Positions 25,434 to 34,211 of a DNA stretch of 64,000 bases are shown here, piece by piece. A model generated the notes under the pieces. It was not told the DNA's origin, did not search any database, and saw only the letters and a program-made list of their open reading frames with translations. Both the position numbers and the translations under genes were made by a program. The DNA comes from Halomarina salina. Lineage in GTDB: Archaea > Halobacteriota > Halobacteria > Halobacteriales > Haloarculaceae. The stretch's first letter is position 1; each line of letters starts with the position of its first letter. The DNA is taken from positions 124,001 to 188,000 of the forward strand of contig NZ_JALLGW010000003.1 in the NCBI RefSeq assembly GCF_023074835.1, read 5' to 3'.

Positions 25434-26425
25434 ACTGGGACCTCCGCCGCATCGCGCCCGTCGCGGTCGTCCTCCTGCTCATCCCGCCGCTGTTCTTCAG
25501 CGAGAGCGTGACCTACATCTCCCGCATCTTCATCCTGATGGCGCTGTACGCCATCCTCACCATCTCCCTCAACATCGTCTTCGGCCACACCGACCAGCTG
25601 CTCCTGTTCACCGGCGCCGTCACGGGCATCGGCGCGTACACCACCGCGCTCTCCGCCGAGGCCCTCGGCGTCTCGCCGTGGCTGACGCTCCTCTTCGGAG
25701 CCGTCGTCGCGGCGCTCATCGGTGCGCTCGTCTGTTACGTGGCCGCCATCCGCGAACTGACGGTCATCGTCATCTCCATCCTCACGCTGGCCCTGCAGTT
25801 CTCCATCATCGAGCTCATCAACAGCCAGCGGGCCATCACTGGTGGGGTGACGGGACTGACCTTCACCGGCCTCCGTATCGAACAGCTAGAGGAGGCGCTC
25901 GGGGTGAGTCCGAACGTCGTCCTCTTCTACGTCCTGGGGGCGCTCCTCCTCGGTCTCATGGTGTTCTACCAGTTCCTGATGAACTCGAAGTACGGGCTGG
26001 CGTTCGACATGATCCGACAGGACGAGGTGGCGGCCGAGTCCGCCGGTCTCGACGTGGTCCGGTACAAGACCATCGCCGGGTTCACCGCGACGTTCGTCAT
26101 GGGGCTCACGGGGCCGTTCTTCGCGCAGTTGGCGGGGTACGCGACGCCGCGGCTGTTCTCGTTCAACTCCATCGACGTGCTCATCCTCATCATGCTCATC
26201 GTCGGCGGACTGCGGACGATGTACGGCCCGCTCGTCGGCGCGTTCGTCATCATCCTCCTCGACCAGCAGCTCAGGAACTTCGCCGAGTACCGCTCCATCA
26301 TCTTCGGCGTCCTGCTCATCTTCCTGTTCCTCTACTTCCGGGACGGCGTCGTCCCGTTCGTCGACAGCCACCTCGAACGGTACAACATCAAACGCCGGGT
26401 GGTGAACTTACGCCCCGGTTCGTGA
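25430..26425 (+). CDS. livM: Branched-chain amino acid-type ABC transporter permease LivM
   Basis: 331-residue membrane permease with roughly nine to ten predicted helices. It includes IFILMALYAILTISLNIVFG, the NIVFGHTDQLLLFTGA region (LivM proteins usually have GYxGQxSLGHAAF here) and the cytoplasmic loop FDMIRQDEVAAESAGLDVVRYKT. The C-terminal GGLRTMYGPLVGAFVIILLDQQLR is characteristic. A Shine-Dalgarno GGAGGG at 25418-25423 and the ATGA overlap with livH show coupled translation. The altered GHxxQL motif in place of the usual GYxGQxS is a divergence from enteric LivM and may reflect a different substrate. Confidence 0.9.
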   Translation: MNWDLRRIAPVAVVLLLIPPLFFSESVTYISRIFILMALYAILTISLNIVFGHTDQLLLFTGAVTGIGAYTTALSAEALGVSPWLTLLFGAVVAALIGALVCYVAAIRELTVIVISILTLALQFSIIELINSQRAITGGVTGLTFTGLRIEQLEEALGVSPNVVLFYVLGALLLGLMVFYQFLMNSKYGLAFDMIRQDEVAAESAGLDVVRYKTIAGFTATFVMGLTGPFFAQLAGYATPRLFSFNSIDVLILIMLIVGGLRTMYGPLVGAFVIILLDQQLRNFAEYRSIIFGVLLIFLFLYFRDGVVPFVDSHLERYNIKRRVVNLRPGS

Positions 26426-26525
26426 CGGCGGCCGAGTGACGCGTCTCGGTCGCCCGAGGTAGCTGACTCGTGACCGCACACCGGGCCTGCCAGCACCACC
26501 ATCACCGCCCGCTCGCCACCACGAG

Positions 26526-26534
26526 GCTATTTAT
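26526..26534 (+). promoter_or_regulatory. TATA box of the LarA-like gene
   Basis: CTATTTATC lies 25-33 bases before the ATG at 26559, so the gene is transcribed from its own leaderless promoter despite following livHM. Confidence 0.5.
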
Positions 26535-26558
26535 CGGCCCCTCACCTACCGCCGAGCC

Positions 26559-27893
26559 ATGCCAGAGCTACCCGACCTGACCGTCCCCGAACGCGTCGTC
26601 GAGGACACCTGCGGCGAGACGCCGCTGCCAGCGATGGGGCTGATAGAGCAGGTGTGGGAACGCGACCCGATTCCGGAGGCCGACCTCGCCGAACGAGCGG
26701 CGGAGGCAGTCCGCTCGCTCCCGTTCGACGACGTCCCCGACGGCGGCACCGTCGCCCTCGGGGTCGGGAGTCGCGGCATCGCCAACCTGCCGACCATCGT
26801 CGCTGGCGTCGTCGAGGGCGTCCGCGACCTGGGGTTCGAGCCCATCGTCGTCCCGGCGATGGGGAGCCACGGCGGAGCGACGGCCGAGGGCCAGCGCGAG
26901 AAACTCGCCGCACTCGGCGTCACCGAGGAGCGGGTCGACTGCGAGGTCAGGTCGAGCATGGACGTCGTGCAGGTCGGCGAGACGCCCGAGCGTGGCGTCC
27001 CGCTGTACTTCGACGCCGTCGCCGCCGAGGCCGACGCCATCGTCCCCGTCAACCGCGTCAAGCCCCACACCGACTTCGACGGGAGCGTCGAGAGCGGCCT
27101 GTCGAAGATGATCGTCATCGGCCTCGGAAAACAGCGCGGCGCGAAAGTCGCCCACGACTGGGCCGTCGACTGGAGCTTCCGGAACATGATCCCCGAGATA
27201 ACGACGCAGCTCCTCGACGCACTCCCCATCGTCGGCGGCGTCGCCATCGTCGAGGACCAGCGCGACGAGACGACCATCCTCGAAGGCATCCCGCCGTCGG
27301 GGTTCCTCGACCGGGAGCGCGAGCTGCTGGAGACGGCCTACGAGGTCATGCCGAAGCTCCCGTTCGACGAGGTGGACGTGGTCGTCTTCGACCGGCAGGG
27401 CAAGGACATCAGCGGGCAGGGCATCGACACGAACGTCATCGGTCGCCGCCCGTTCGCCATCAACGAGCCCGAACCGGACGCGCCGGACGTGAAGCGCATC
27501 TACGTCCGCTCGCTCACCGAGACGACGAAGGGGAACGCGATGGGCGTCGGCTCGGCCGACTTCGTCCACCGCGACCTCTACGAGGCCATCGACGCCTCGA
27601 AGTCGCTCATCAACGCTATCACGGCGAGCACGACGCGGGGGGTTCGACTCCCGCCCGTCGTCGAGACGGACCGCGCCGGACTCGTCGCCTCGCTGTCGAC
27701 CATCGGAGTCGTCGACCCCGAGTCCGTCCGCGTCCTCCGGGCGACCGACACGATGCACCTGAACCGGCTGTACGCCTCGGAAGCGCTCGTCGAGGCGGCA
27801 CGGGAGCGCTCCGACCTCCGCGTCGTCCGGGAGCCAGCGCCCATCGAGTTCGACGACGGGGAGTTCGCTGCTCCACCACCAGACGAGGTGTGA
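26559..27893 (+). CDS. LarA-like (DUF2088, lactate racemase N-terminal domain) protein
   Basis: 444-residue protein related to the nickel-pincer enzyme lactate racemase. The N-terminal domain has TVALGVGSRGIANLPTIV followed by VVPAMGSHGGATAEGQREKL, aligning with the LarA region that reads GTHRP in true racemases. A later segment, VNRVKPHTDFDGSVESGLSKM, contains the lysine and histidine typical of the DUF2088 family. Because GTHRP is replaced by GSHGG, I do not call it lactate racemase; a related racemase or epimerase of a 2-hydroxy acid is likely. Its position between the permease and binding-protein genes of one ABC importer suggests it processes the imported acid. Confidence 0.75.
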   Translation: MPELPDLTVPERVVEDTCGETPLPAMGLIEQVWERDPIPEADLAERAAEAVRSLPFDDVPDGGTVALGVGSRGIANLPTIVAGVVEGVRDLGFEPIVVPAMGSHGGATAEGQREKLAALGVTEERVDCEVRSSMDVVQVGETPERGVPLYFDAVAAEADAIVPVNRVKPHTDFDGSVESGLSKMIVIGLGKQRGAKVAHDWAVDWSFRNMIPEITTQLLDALPIVGGVAIVEDQRDETTILEGIPPSGFLDRERELLETAYEVMPKLPFDEVDVVVFDRQGKDISGQGIDTNVIGRRPFAINEPEPDAPDVKRIYVRSLTETTKGNAMGVGSADFVHRDLYEAIDASKSLINAITASTTRGVRLPPVVETDRAGLVASLSTIGVVDPESVRVLRATDTMHLNRLYASEALVEAARERSDLRVVREPAPIEFDDGEFAAPPPDEV

Positions 27894-27949
27894 GCAGCGG
27901 CGCTGGCGGGGAGAGGAGAGAGCGAGAAGAGACGGGGCCGACTCGGCGC

Positions 27950-29215
27950 TCAGTTGAGGTCGAGCGAGCCCGGTTCGAACGCCGGGAGCGGGTCCGTCCG
28001 GAACTCCTCGACAGGGGCGAACGCGCCGTCGGACCAGAACTCGGGTGAGCTCTCGACGTCGAAGCCGTTGTAGATCTGGACGGTGTTCTTCGGTTCGCCC
28101 CACTCAGTGTACTCCAGGGGACTCGCGTACAGCAGGTCGAAGCTCCCCGTCCGGGTGGCCTCCGCGATGTCCGTCGGGTCCGTCGACCCGGCCTCCTCGA
28201 TGGACTGGGCGACCAACTGCACCGCGGTGTAGCCCGCGACCTGTGCGTGGTCGAACAGCCCCCCGAACTCGCTGTCCTCGTTGAACGCCGACGCTTGCTC
28301 GGCGTACTTGTCGCTGTACATGTCGGTGAGGTTGAACGAGGCGAACGACTGGCCGATGTTGTCGCCCATGGCGTTGTAGTCGGCCTCCATCGGCGTGATG
28401 GCACCGAGGAACAGGTCCGGCTCCAGCCCGATCTCGTACATCTGCGGGTAGAGGGAGCTCACACCCGCCGGGTGGGCGGTGCCGAGGAACACCTCGATGT
28501 CGTCCGGGAAGTTCCGAAGCTGCGGGACGAAGTCCGTCTGCGGGATGGGCGCGCTGTCGCTGGTGATGTTGATGTCGTCAGGGAAGTACTCCTCGACGGC
28601 CGCCCCGTACTCGTCGCCCCAGACGCCGTCCTCGTAGATGAGGCCGATCTCCGTGTACCCGCGGTCCTCGACGAGTTGGGCCTGCGCACGGCCGACGGTA
28701 GGGGTGGCCGGGAGCGCCGTCCGGAACGTGTAGCGTGCTTCTTTCGGGACGACCGCCACGGCACCGGCCGCGTGGAGGTAGAGCGGGACCTCCTTCTGCT
28801 CGGCGACGTCGCCGACCCGGATACCCACCTCGGAAGCTCCGGGACCGATACCGGCGACGGCGTCGTTCTGCTCGACCGCCTCGGTGAACGCGCTCACGGC
28901 GTCCTGCGCGTTCGACGCGGTGTCGACCGTCCGGATGCGGATCTGCCGGTCGCGGACGCCGCCCTCGTCGTTGATCTGCTTGGCTGCGAACTCCGCTCCG
29001 GCCCGATGTCGAGGGCCGTAGACCGAGAACGGGCCGGAGAGCGGTTCGAGCGCCGAGATGACGATGGGGCTGCCGTCACCGCTCCCGTTGCCATCACCGC
29101 CGCCGCCGCTCGTCAGGTCGGTGAGACAGCCGGCAGCGAGCGTGGCTGTCACACCGGCACCGGTCGCTTTCAGGAAGTTACGTCTCTTCGTGACTGCTGT
29201 GGGCTTGCGAGTCAT
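27950..29215 (-). CDS. livK: ABC transporter substrate-binding lipoprotein LivK type
   Basis: 421-residue receptor of the periplasmic-binding-protein type I fold. The Tat signal is KRRNFLKATGAG, followed by the lipobox LAAGC and a Gly/Ser-rich tether, so it is exported folded and lipid-anchored. Ligand-domain segments include ISALEPLSGPFSVYGPRHRAGAEFAAKQINDEGGV and VAGIGPGASEVGIRVGDVAEQ, typical of branched-chain amino acid / amide / aromatic acid binding proteins. The ATG at 29215 is used because a TATA element lies 28-39 bases upstream; an in-frame GTG two codons earlier is possible. Its own promoter would allow higher expression than the ATPase genes. Confidence 0.92.
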   Translation of the reverse strand: MTRKPTAVTKRRNFLKATGAGVTATLAAGCLTDLTSGGGGDGNGSGDGSPIVISALEPLSGPFSVYGPRHRAGAEFAAKQINDEGGVRDRQIRIRTVDTASNAQDAVSAFTEAVEQNDAVAGIGPGASEVGIRVGDVAEQKEVPLYLHAAGAVAVVPKEARYTFRTALPATPTVGRAQAQLVEDRGYTEIGLIYEDGVWGDEYGAAVEEYFPDDINITSDSAPIPQTDFVPQLRNFPDDIEVFLGTAHPAGVSSLYPQMYEIGLEPDLFLGAITPMEADYNAMGDNIGQSFASFNLTDMYSDKYAEQASAFNEDSEFGGLFDHAQVAGYTAVQLVAQSIEEAGSTDPTDIAEATRTGSFDLLYASPLEYTEWGEPKNTVQIYNGFDVESSPEFWSDGAFAPVEEFRTDPLPAFEPGSLDLN

Positions 29216-29242
29216 TACCACTATCCCCTACCGGGTATACGG

Positions 29243-29254
29243 AGATATTTATAG
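29243..29254 (-). promoter_or_regulatory. TATA box of livK
   Basis: Minus strand CTATAAATATC (29244-29254), 29-39 bases before the livK ATG, inside a 60-base A/T-rich stretch. A further AT-rich dyad, GTTATAAGATAAC (29271-29283), lies upstream with arms GTTAT/ATAAC and is a possible operator. Confidence 0.6.
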
Positions 29255-29354
29255 TTTGTTTAATTTTTCGTGTTATAAGATAACGGAACTGAAACGGGCA
29301 CGAACACGTCTCGAACGCGTACTGTCGGCGGAGCGGTGGTCTCCCGACGAACGG

Positions 29355-30053
29355 CTAGCCGCTGAGGTAGCTCTCCCGGACGTGTTCGCTCTCCAGGAGC
29401 TCCCGGCCGGTCCCCTCGGTGGCGATGCGCCCGTTCTCCAGGAGGTAGGCGCGGTCGGCGAGCCCCAGCGCCTGGTCGACGTGCTGTTCGACGAGGATGA
29501 CCGTGACGTCGTCGCTGATGGTGTCTATCTTCTGGAACACGCGTTCGGCCAACTGGGGTGCGAGCGCTCCCGAGGGCTCGTCCAGGGCGAGCACCTTCGG
29601 TTTGGCCATCAGCCCCCGGCCGATGGCGAGCATCTGCTGTTCGCCACCGCTGAGCGTGCTCGCCTTCTGGTCGCGGCGCTCTTCGAGGACCGGGAACATC
29701 TCGACGACCTCCTGCCGTGTCGCCTCGAAGTCGTCGCGCTGGGTGTACGACCCCATCCGGAGGTTCTCGTACACCGAGAGGTCGCCGAACAGGTTGCGCT
29801 TCTCGGGGACGTGGACGAACCCCCGGCGGACGATGTCGCTTGCCGACAGCGTCGACGTCGGCGTGTCGAACAGCCGTATCTCGCCGTCGGTCGGCGTCAG
29901 GACGCCCGAGAGCGTCTTCAGGAGCGTCGTTTTCCCCGCCCCGTTCGGCCCGACGATGACGACGACCGAGTCGTCGTCTCGAACGTCGAGCGAGACGTCC
30001 CAGAGCACCTGGAGGTCGCCGTAGTGGACGTCGAGGTCCCGGACGGTGATCAT
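29355..30053 (-). CDS. livF: ABC transporter ATP-binding protein LivF
   Basis: 232-residue ATPase. Walker A is GPNGAGKTT, the Q-loop lies in VHVPEKRNLFGDLSVYENL, the signature is LSGGEQQMLAIGR, Walker B is PKVLALDEPS, and the switch His lies in ILVEQHVDQAL. EKRNLFGDLSVYENL is diagnostic of LivF rather than LivG. The ATG overlaps the LivG stop by four bases (ATGA), with a GGAGG-like sequence a few bases upstream, so the two ATPases are coupled. They energise the LivHM permease. Confidence 0.93.
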   Translation of the reverse strand: MITVRDLDVHYGDLQVLWDVSLDVRDDDSVVVIVGPNGAGKTTLLKTLSGVLTPTDGEIRLFDTPTSTLSASDIVRRGFVHVPEKRNLFGDLSVYENLRMGSYTQRDDFEATRQEVVEMFPVLEERRDQKASTLSGGEQQMLAIGRGLMAKPKVLALDEPSGALAPQLAERVFQKIDTISDDVTVILVEQHVDQALGLADRAYLLENGRIATEGTGRELLESEHVRESYLSG

Positions 30054-30781
30054 GACGAGGCCTCCACCCCGCCCAGGTACGCCTCCGCGACGTGCGGGTC
30101 CTGTCGGACCTCCGCTGGCGTCGCGTCGGCGATCTTCGCCCCCTGGTTGAGGACGATGATGCGGTCGGTGGCGGACATGATGGCGTCCATCACGTGCTCG
30201 ATCCAGAAGACGGAGACGCCGAGCTCCGAGCGGACGCGCTGGAGCGTCCGGGAGAGGTCCTGAATCTCCGACGGGGTCAGCCCGCTCCCGATCTCGTCGA
30301 CCAGGATGAGCCGCGGCTTCGACGCGAGCCCCTTCGCCAGTTCGAGTTGCTTGCGGTCGGCGAGCGTCAACTCGCTCGCCAGGTTGTGCGCCTGGTCCTC
30401 CAGGCCGATGAACTCCAGGTACTCCCAGGCCGCCTCGCGCTCCTCGTCGAGGGAGGCCGCGTCGTCCTTCCCGAAGACGGCTCCCGTCAGGACGTTGTCG
30501 AGGACCGTCGACTCGTTGAACGTCCGGGCCGTCTGGAACGTGCGGGCGATGCCGAGGCGGGCGACCTGGTGGGGTTTCCGCCCGACGAGTTCCGTGCCGT
30601 CGAACGTTATCGACCCCTCGTCAGCAGGGTAGACCCCGGCGATGGTGTTGAACAGCGTGGTCTTCCCGGCCCCGTTCGGACCGATGAGTCCGACGACCTC
30701 CCGGTCGTCGATGGTGAAGTCGACCGAGTCGACGGCGGTGAGCCCCCCGAACCGCTTGGTCACATTGCTGACCGTTAACAT
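30050..30781 (-). CDS. livG: ABC transporter ATP-binding protein LivG
   Basis: 243-residue ATPase starting MLTVSNVTKRFGGLTAVDSV. Walker A is GPNGAGKTTLFN; the LivG-type RTFQTARTFNESTVLDNVLTG follows. The signature region is degenerate: ELTLADRKQLELAKGLA replaces LSxGxQ, the variant usual in LivG (LxYGxQRRLEIAR). Walker B is PRLILVDE, and the switch His lies in FWIEHVMDAI. ATG 30781 is chosen at the first conserved strand. The upstream neighbour on the same strand is the SnoaL-like gene about 80 bases away, which may be co-transcribed. Confidence 0.92.
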   Translation of the reverse strand: MLTVSNVTKRFGGLTAVDSVDFTIDDREVVGLIGPNGAGKTTLFNTIAGVYPADEGSITFDGTELVGRKPHQVARLGIARTFQTARTFNESTVLDNVLTGAVFGKDDAASLDEEREAAWEYLEFIGLEDQAHNLASELTLADRKQLELAKGLASKPRLILVDEIGSGLTPSEIQDLSRTLQRVRSELGVSVFWIEHVMDAIMSATDRIIVLNQGAKIADATPAEVRQDPHVAEAYLGGVEASS

Positions 30782-30860
30782 GGCTTGGCGTTTCGCTGAA
30801 CACCACATAAAACATAGGGTCCAGTTCCGTACGGTGGCGGTCGTCCGGACCCGACGGGAC

Positions 30861-31289
30861 TCAGAGCCAGGGGTACCGGTCGGTGTCCGCCCCGGCGTAG
30901 TCCGGGTCGAGGTAGATGAACAGACGCTGGATGCGGTCGTCGCGCACCTCGAACACGTCACACCAGCGTCCCCCACCGGGGGTTCCGTCCGGCCGCCACT
31001 CGACGCCGTCCGCGGACTCGCCGGTGCTGGTCCCTTCGACGACGACCACGTCGCCGTCGATGACGTAGTTGAACGTCTCGTAGTCGTGGGCCATCGCGTT
31101 CACCGTCGACCCGACGTCGCCGAACATGGCGCCGATCTCGTCGTGACCGGTCGCGACGCCCCACTTCGGATAGAACACCCTCGCGTCCTCGGCGAACAGG
31201 TCGAGGAAGTCGTCGCCCCGGTCCAGACGCCGGAAGTAGTCGAGGACGATGGCTTTGCGGTCGATGTCGTCGGCAGTGGTCTCGGCCAT
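30861..31289 (-). CDS. SnoaL-like / NTF2-like small protein
   Basis: 142-residue protein of the NTF2-like alpha+beta cone fold. The N-terminus has the helical IVLDYFRRLDRGDDFLDLFAEDARVFYP, followed by a central strand with DVVVVEGTSTGES and a C-terminal WCDVFEVRDDRIQRLFIYLDPDY, the pattern shared by SnoaL polyketide cyclases, ketosteroid isomerases and limonene-epoxide hydrolases. A specific reaction cannot be assigned. It is divergent from the luciferase-like monooxygenase gene, 185 bases away, hinting at action on the monooxygenase product. Confidence 0.75.
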   Translation of the reverse strand: MAETTADDIDRKAIVLDYFRRLDRGDDFLDLFAEDARVFYPKWGVATGHDEIGAMFGDVGSTVNAMAHDYETFNYVIDGDVVVVEGTSTGESADGVEWRPDGTPGGGRWCDVFEVRDDRIQRLFIYLDPDYAGADTDRYPWL

Positions 31290-31474
31290 GGGGGTGCAAC
31301 AGTGTCGCGGGAAGGTAACGATTCCGCCGAGCGAGTCCCCCGGAAGAGCTATCCAGGGGCGAGACAGTCGACGACCCGAACGCGGGTAACGTATCGGTGG
31401 TGCTGAACGACCACTGTTCGCCAGCCCCCGCGGGAGTACGTACAATTAAGTAACACCGTGCGGATTGTGACCAC

Positions 31475-32641
31475 ATGGAAACCTTTGCGTTCCACCTGAT
31501 GCCGTATCAGGATGTCGAGGAGATAGACGAGCGTCACGCGGCCTGGCCGTGGGCGGAGTACGACTACGACCCCGAGAAGGGAGCGAAGTACTACGACGAC
31601 TACCTCGGTCAGCTCGAGTACGCCGCGGAGCTCGGATTCGACGGCGTCGCGGTCAACGAACACCACTACAACGCGTACGGTCTCCAGCCCAGTCCGAACA
31701 TCACGGCCGCGAACCTCGCGGGTCGGGTCGGCGACACGACCATCGCGTTCTTCGGGAACCTGCCCGCCCTGCGCGAGAACCCGATTCGACTCGCCGAGGA
31801 ACTCGCGATGCTCGACAACATCACCGAGGGGAACATCATCAGCGGGTTCCCGCGGGGCATCCCGAGCGAGTACCTGGCGTACGGCATCCCGATGGAGGAG
31901 TCCCGGAGTCGCTTCGAGGAGGCCTGGGACCTCATCGTGAAGGCGTGGACCGCCGACGAGCCGTTCGACTGGGACGGCGAGCACTTCCAGTACGAGCAGG
32001 TCAACATCTGGCCGAAGCCGTACCAGGACCCCCACCCGCGGCTCTGGATGCCCGCCGAGAGCGAGGAGTCGCTGCGGTTCGCCGCGAACAAGCAGATACC
32101 AATCGGCCTCGTCTTCCAGCCCGTCGAGACCATCGCCGAGAAGTTCGACGAGTACCGGGGGTACGCCGACGAGTACGGCTGGACGCCGGGCGACGAGCAC
32201 TTCTCGACGATGCGCGCCATCTACGTCGCCGACTCGATGGAGAAGGCCCGCGAGGAGGCCGAGCCGCACCTCCGGAAGTTCTACCGGACGCTCACCGCCG
32301 GCGTCCACATCGGCGTGACCGCGGGCATGATGGGCGACCAGCCGTGGGACCCCGACAAGTGGGATACGTACGTCGACGAACTCCACCCGCACGGCGAACT
32401 CGCGTACAACTACGACTTCGAGAAGTTCCAGGACTACGGCGAGACCATCGTCGGCACCCCGGAGTACGTCGTCGAGGAGCTGAAACGGCAGTACGAGGTC
32501 GTCGGCGGGTTCGGCCGCATCGTCGGGCAGTTCCACTTCGGCGACCTGCCGGACTGGAAGATCCGGAAGAGCCTCCAGCTGTACGCCGAGGAGGTCAAAC
32601 CAGAGGTCGACGAGATAGGCGGCGTGAACCCCGAGTCGTAA
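31475..32641 (+). CDS. Luciferase-like (LLM class) flavin-dependent monooxygenase
   Basis: 388-residue TIM-barrel flavin monooxygenase of the bacterial luciferase group. It contains FDGVAVNEHHYNAYGLQPSPNI, the family's active-site EHH segment, then LAEELAMLDNITEGNIISGFPRGI and PHPRLWMPAESEESLRFAA. Such enzymes use reduced FMN (or F420H2 in some archaeal members) and oxygen to hydroxylate or cleave a substrate. TATA element ATTAAGTAA lies 25-32 bases before the ATG. RibK and ribB genes lie 1.6-3 kb downstream on the same strand and could supply flavin; the small reductase at 23.7 kb is a candidate electron donor. Confidence 0.85.
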   Translation: METFAFHLMPYQDVEEIDERHAAWPWAEYDYDPEKGAKYYDDYLGQLEYAAELGFDGVAVNEHHYNAYGLQPSPNITAANLAGRVGDTTIAFFGNLPALRENPIRLAEELAMLDNITEGNIISGFPRGIPSEYLAYGIPMEESRSRFEEAWDLIVKAWTADEPFDWDGEHFQYEQVNIWPKPYQDPHPRLWMPAESEESLRFAANKQIPIGLVFQPVETIAEKFDEYRGYADEYGWTPGDEHFSTMRAIYVADSMEKAREEAEPHLRKFYRTLTAGVHIGVTAGMMGDQPWDPDKWDTYVDELHPHGELAYNYDFEKFQDYGETIVGTPEYVVEELKRQYEVVGGFGRIVGQFHFGDLPDWKIRKSLQLYAEEVKPEVDEIGGVNPES

Positions 32642-32734
32642 CCCGACCTCCCTTTTCGGCACGCAGTGGCTACTCGAGCCACGGCACGCCCGGTCGAAAC
32701 CTCTTACTCGGCGGCGGTCGAAGCGTGACAGTAC

Positions 32735-33121
32735 ATGCCACCGTCGTTGCACCAGTCGCTGCTGATGGTCACGGAGCTGGAGGAGTCGACCGCGTTCTAC
32801 CGGGACACCGTCGGGTTGGCGGTCGACCGGGAGGCCGACGGCAACGTCGAGTTCGACACCGGGCAGGCGACGCTCGTCCTCGAATCGGACTTCGAACCCG
32901 ACGTGCTCGACGCGTTCGGCCTGGACGACCCCGGCGACGAACGCGGTCGTGGCGTCATCGTCGCCATCGAGGTGGACGGCCCGGACGCGGTCGACGAAGT
33001 GTGCGAGGCGGTCCCCGACGAGGACGTTCGCCTCGCGCCGACGGACGTCGACTGGGGTCGTCGGATGGCCATCGTCTCGGACCCCGACGACTACGCCGTC
33101 GAGATATCGGCGCCGCTGTGA
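32735..33121 (+). CDS. VOC-family (glyoxalase/bleomycin resistance) protein
   Basis: 128-residue single-module vicinal oxygen chelate protein. It has LHQSLLMVTELEESTAFYRDTVGL at the N-terminus and ends with GRRMAIVSDPDDYAVEISAPL, where the last Glu is the usual metal ligand; His5 in LHQSL is the likely first ligand. Two copies would form the active site by dimerisation. Possible roles are lyase, epimerase, or extradiol-type steps. A weak TATA-like element (CTTACT) lies about 28-33 bases upstream. Confidence 0.75.
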   Translation: MPPSLHQSLLMVTELEESTAFYRDTVGLAVDREADGNVEFDTGQATLVLESDFEPDVLDAFGLDDPGDERGRGVIVAIEVDGPDAVDEVCEAVPDEDVRLAPTDVDWGRRMAIVSDPDDYAVEISAPL

Positions 33122-33181
33122 CGAACCCTCGAACCGTCCCACCTGAACATATTTAACGAACGAGGTCCCTCGTTGGGTGTG

Positions 33182-34123
33182 ATGCGTGCACAAGAGCCAC
33201 ATCCCGAGATTCAGGCGTTCATCGACGAGACCGAGGACGCGCCGGCCTTCCACGAGATGCCGATGGAGGAGGTCCGGGGGATGACCGTAGGCGTCTTCTC
33301 GGTGGAGGAGCCGACTCCCGTCGGGGAGGTCGTCGACCGGACGATACCGGGTGAAGGGGGAGAGCTACCGATTCGAATCTACGTCCCGGAGGGCGACGGG
33401 CCGTTCCCGGTGACGATGTTCTTCCACGGCGGCGGGTTCGTCTCGGGGAATCTGGAGAGTCACGACGAACTGTGTCGGGTGCTGGCGAACGACACCGGGG
33501 TAGCAGTCGTCGCCGTCGACTACCGTCTGGCACCGGAGGACCCCTTCCCGGCGGCGGTCGAGGACGCCTACACCGCGACCGAGTGGGTCGCGGAGAACGC
33601 AGACGAGTTCGGCGGTGACGCCAGCAGACTCGCCGTCGCTGGCGACTCCGCCGGGGGGAACCTCGCGGCCGTCGTCGCGCACATGGCCCGCGACCGGGGC
33701 GGTCCCGACCTCCGGTACCAGTTGCTCCTCTACCCGACCGTGTCGCCGCACCTGGACTGGCCGTCCGCCGAGGAGAACGGCGAGGGCTACTTCATCACCG
33801 CCGAGGACCTGGCGTGGTTCGACGAGCAGTACTTCGAGCACGAGATCGACGCGATGAACGTCTACGCCTCGCCGCTCCTCGCGGCCGACTTCGAGGACCT
33901 GCCCCCGGCGACGGTCGTGACGGCGGGCTTCGACCCGCTTCGCGACCAGGGCGTCGCGTACGCCGAGCGACTGGAAGACGCCGGCGTCGCGGTGACCCAC
34001 CACCACTACGACGACGTCATCCACGCGTTCGTCCAGATGGGGGTCGCACCGTTCGGCTTCGAGCGCTCCGCCGAGGCGTTCGACGACGCCGCAGGCGACC
34101 TGCGCGACGCGCTCGCGGAGTGA
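33182..34123 (+). CDS. Alpha/beta hydrolase, hormone-sensitive lipase family
   Basis: 313-residue esterase. The oxyanion motif HGGGF lies near residue 83 and the nucleophile motif GDSAGG near residue 155. The acidic and His members of the triad are likely in DPLRDQGVAYAERL and DVIHAFVQMG. The fold cap helices occupy the first 50 residues. A TATA-like CATATTTAAC at 33148-33157 is 25-34 bases before ATG 33182, so that ATG is chosen; an in-frame TTG at 33173 is also available. It would cleave carboxylic esters in the cytoplasm. Confidence 0.88.
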   Translation: MRAQEPHPEIQAFIDETEDAPAFHEMPMEEVRGMTVGVFSVEEPTPVGEVVDRTIPGEGGELPIRIYVPEGDGPFPVTMFFHGGGFVSGNLESHDELCRVLANDTGVAVVAVDYRLAPEDPFPAAVEDAYTATEWVAENADEFGGDASRLAVAGDSAGGNLAAVVAHMARDRGGPDLRYQLLLYPTVSPHLDWPSAEENGEGYFITAEDLAWFDEQYFEHEIDAMNVYASPLLAADFEDLPPATVVTAGFDPLRDQGVAYAERLEDAGVAVTHHHYDDVIHAFVQMGVAPFGFERSAEAFDDAAGDLRDALAE

Positions 34124-34211
34124 CCCCGCACGACCGCACGTCTCCCGCGTCGGGGGAGGCGGCAACGGAGCGGACGAACGGCCGCGGTTCGGGAGCAGGA
34201 GGTGTCGACGC

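Noticed and set aside
26559-27893. Calling the DUF2088 protein lactate racemase
   Set aside because: The GTHRP motif of LarA is replaced by GSHGG and no lar maturation genes lie nearby.
31349-33253. 634-codon minus-strand open frame opposite the luciferase-like monooxygenase
   Set aside because: Antisense shadow frame covering two convincing genes, without any motif.
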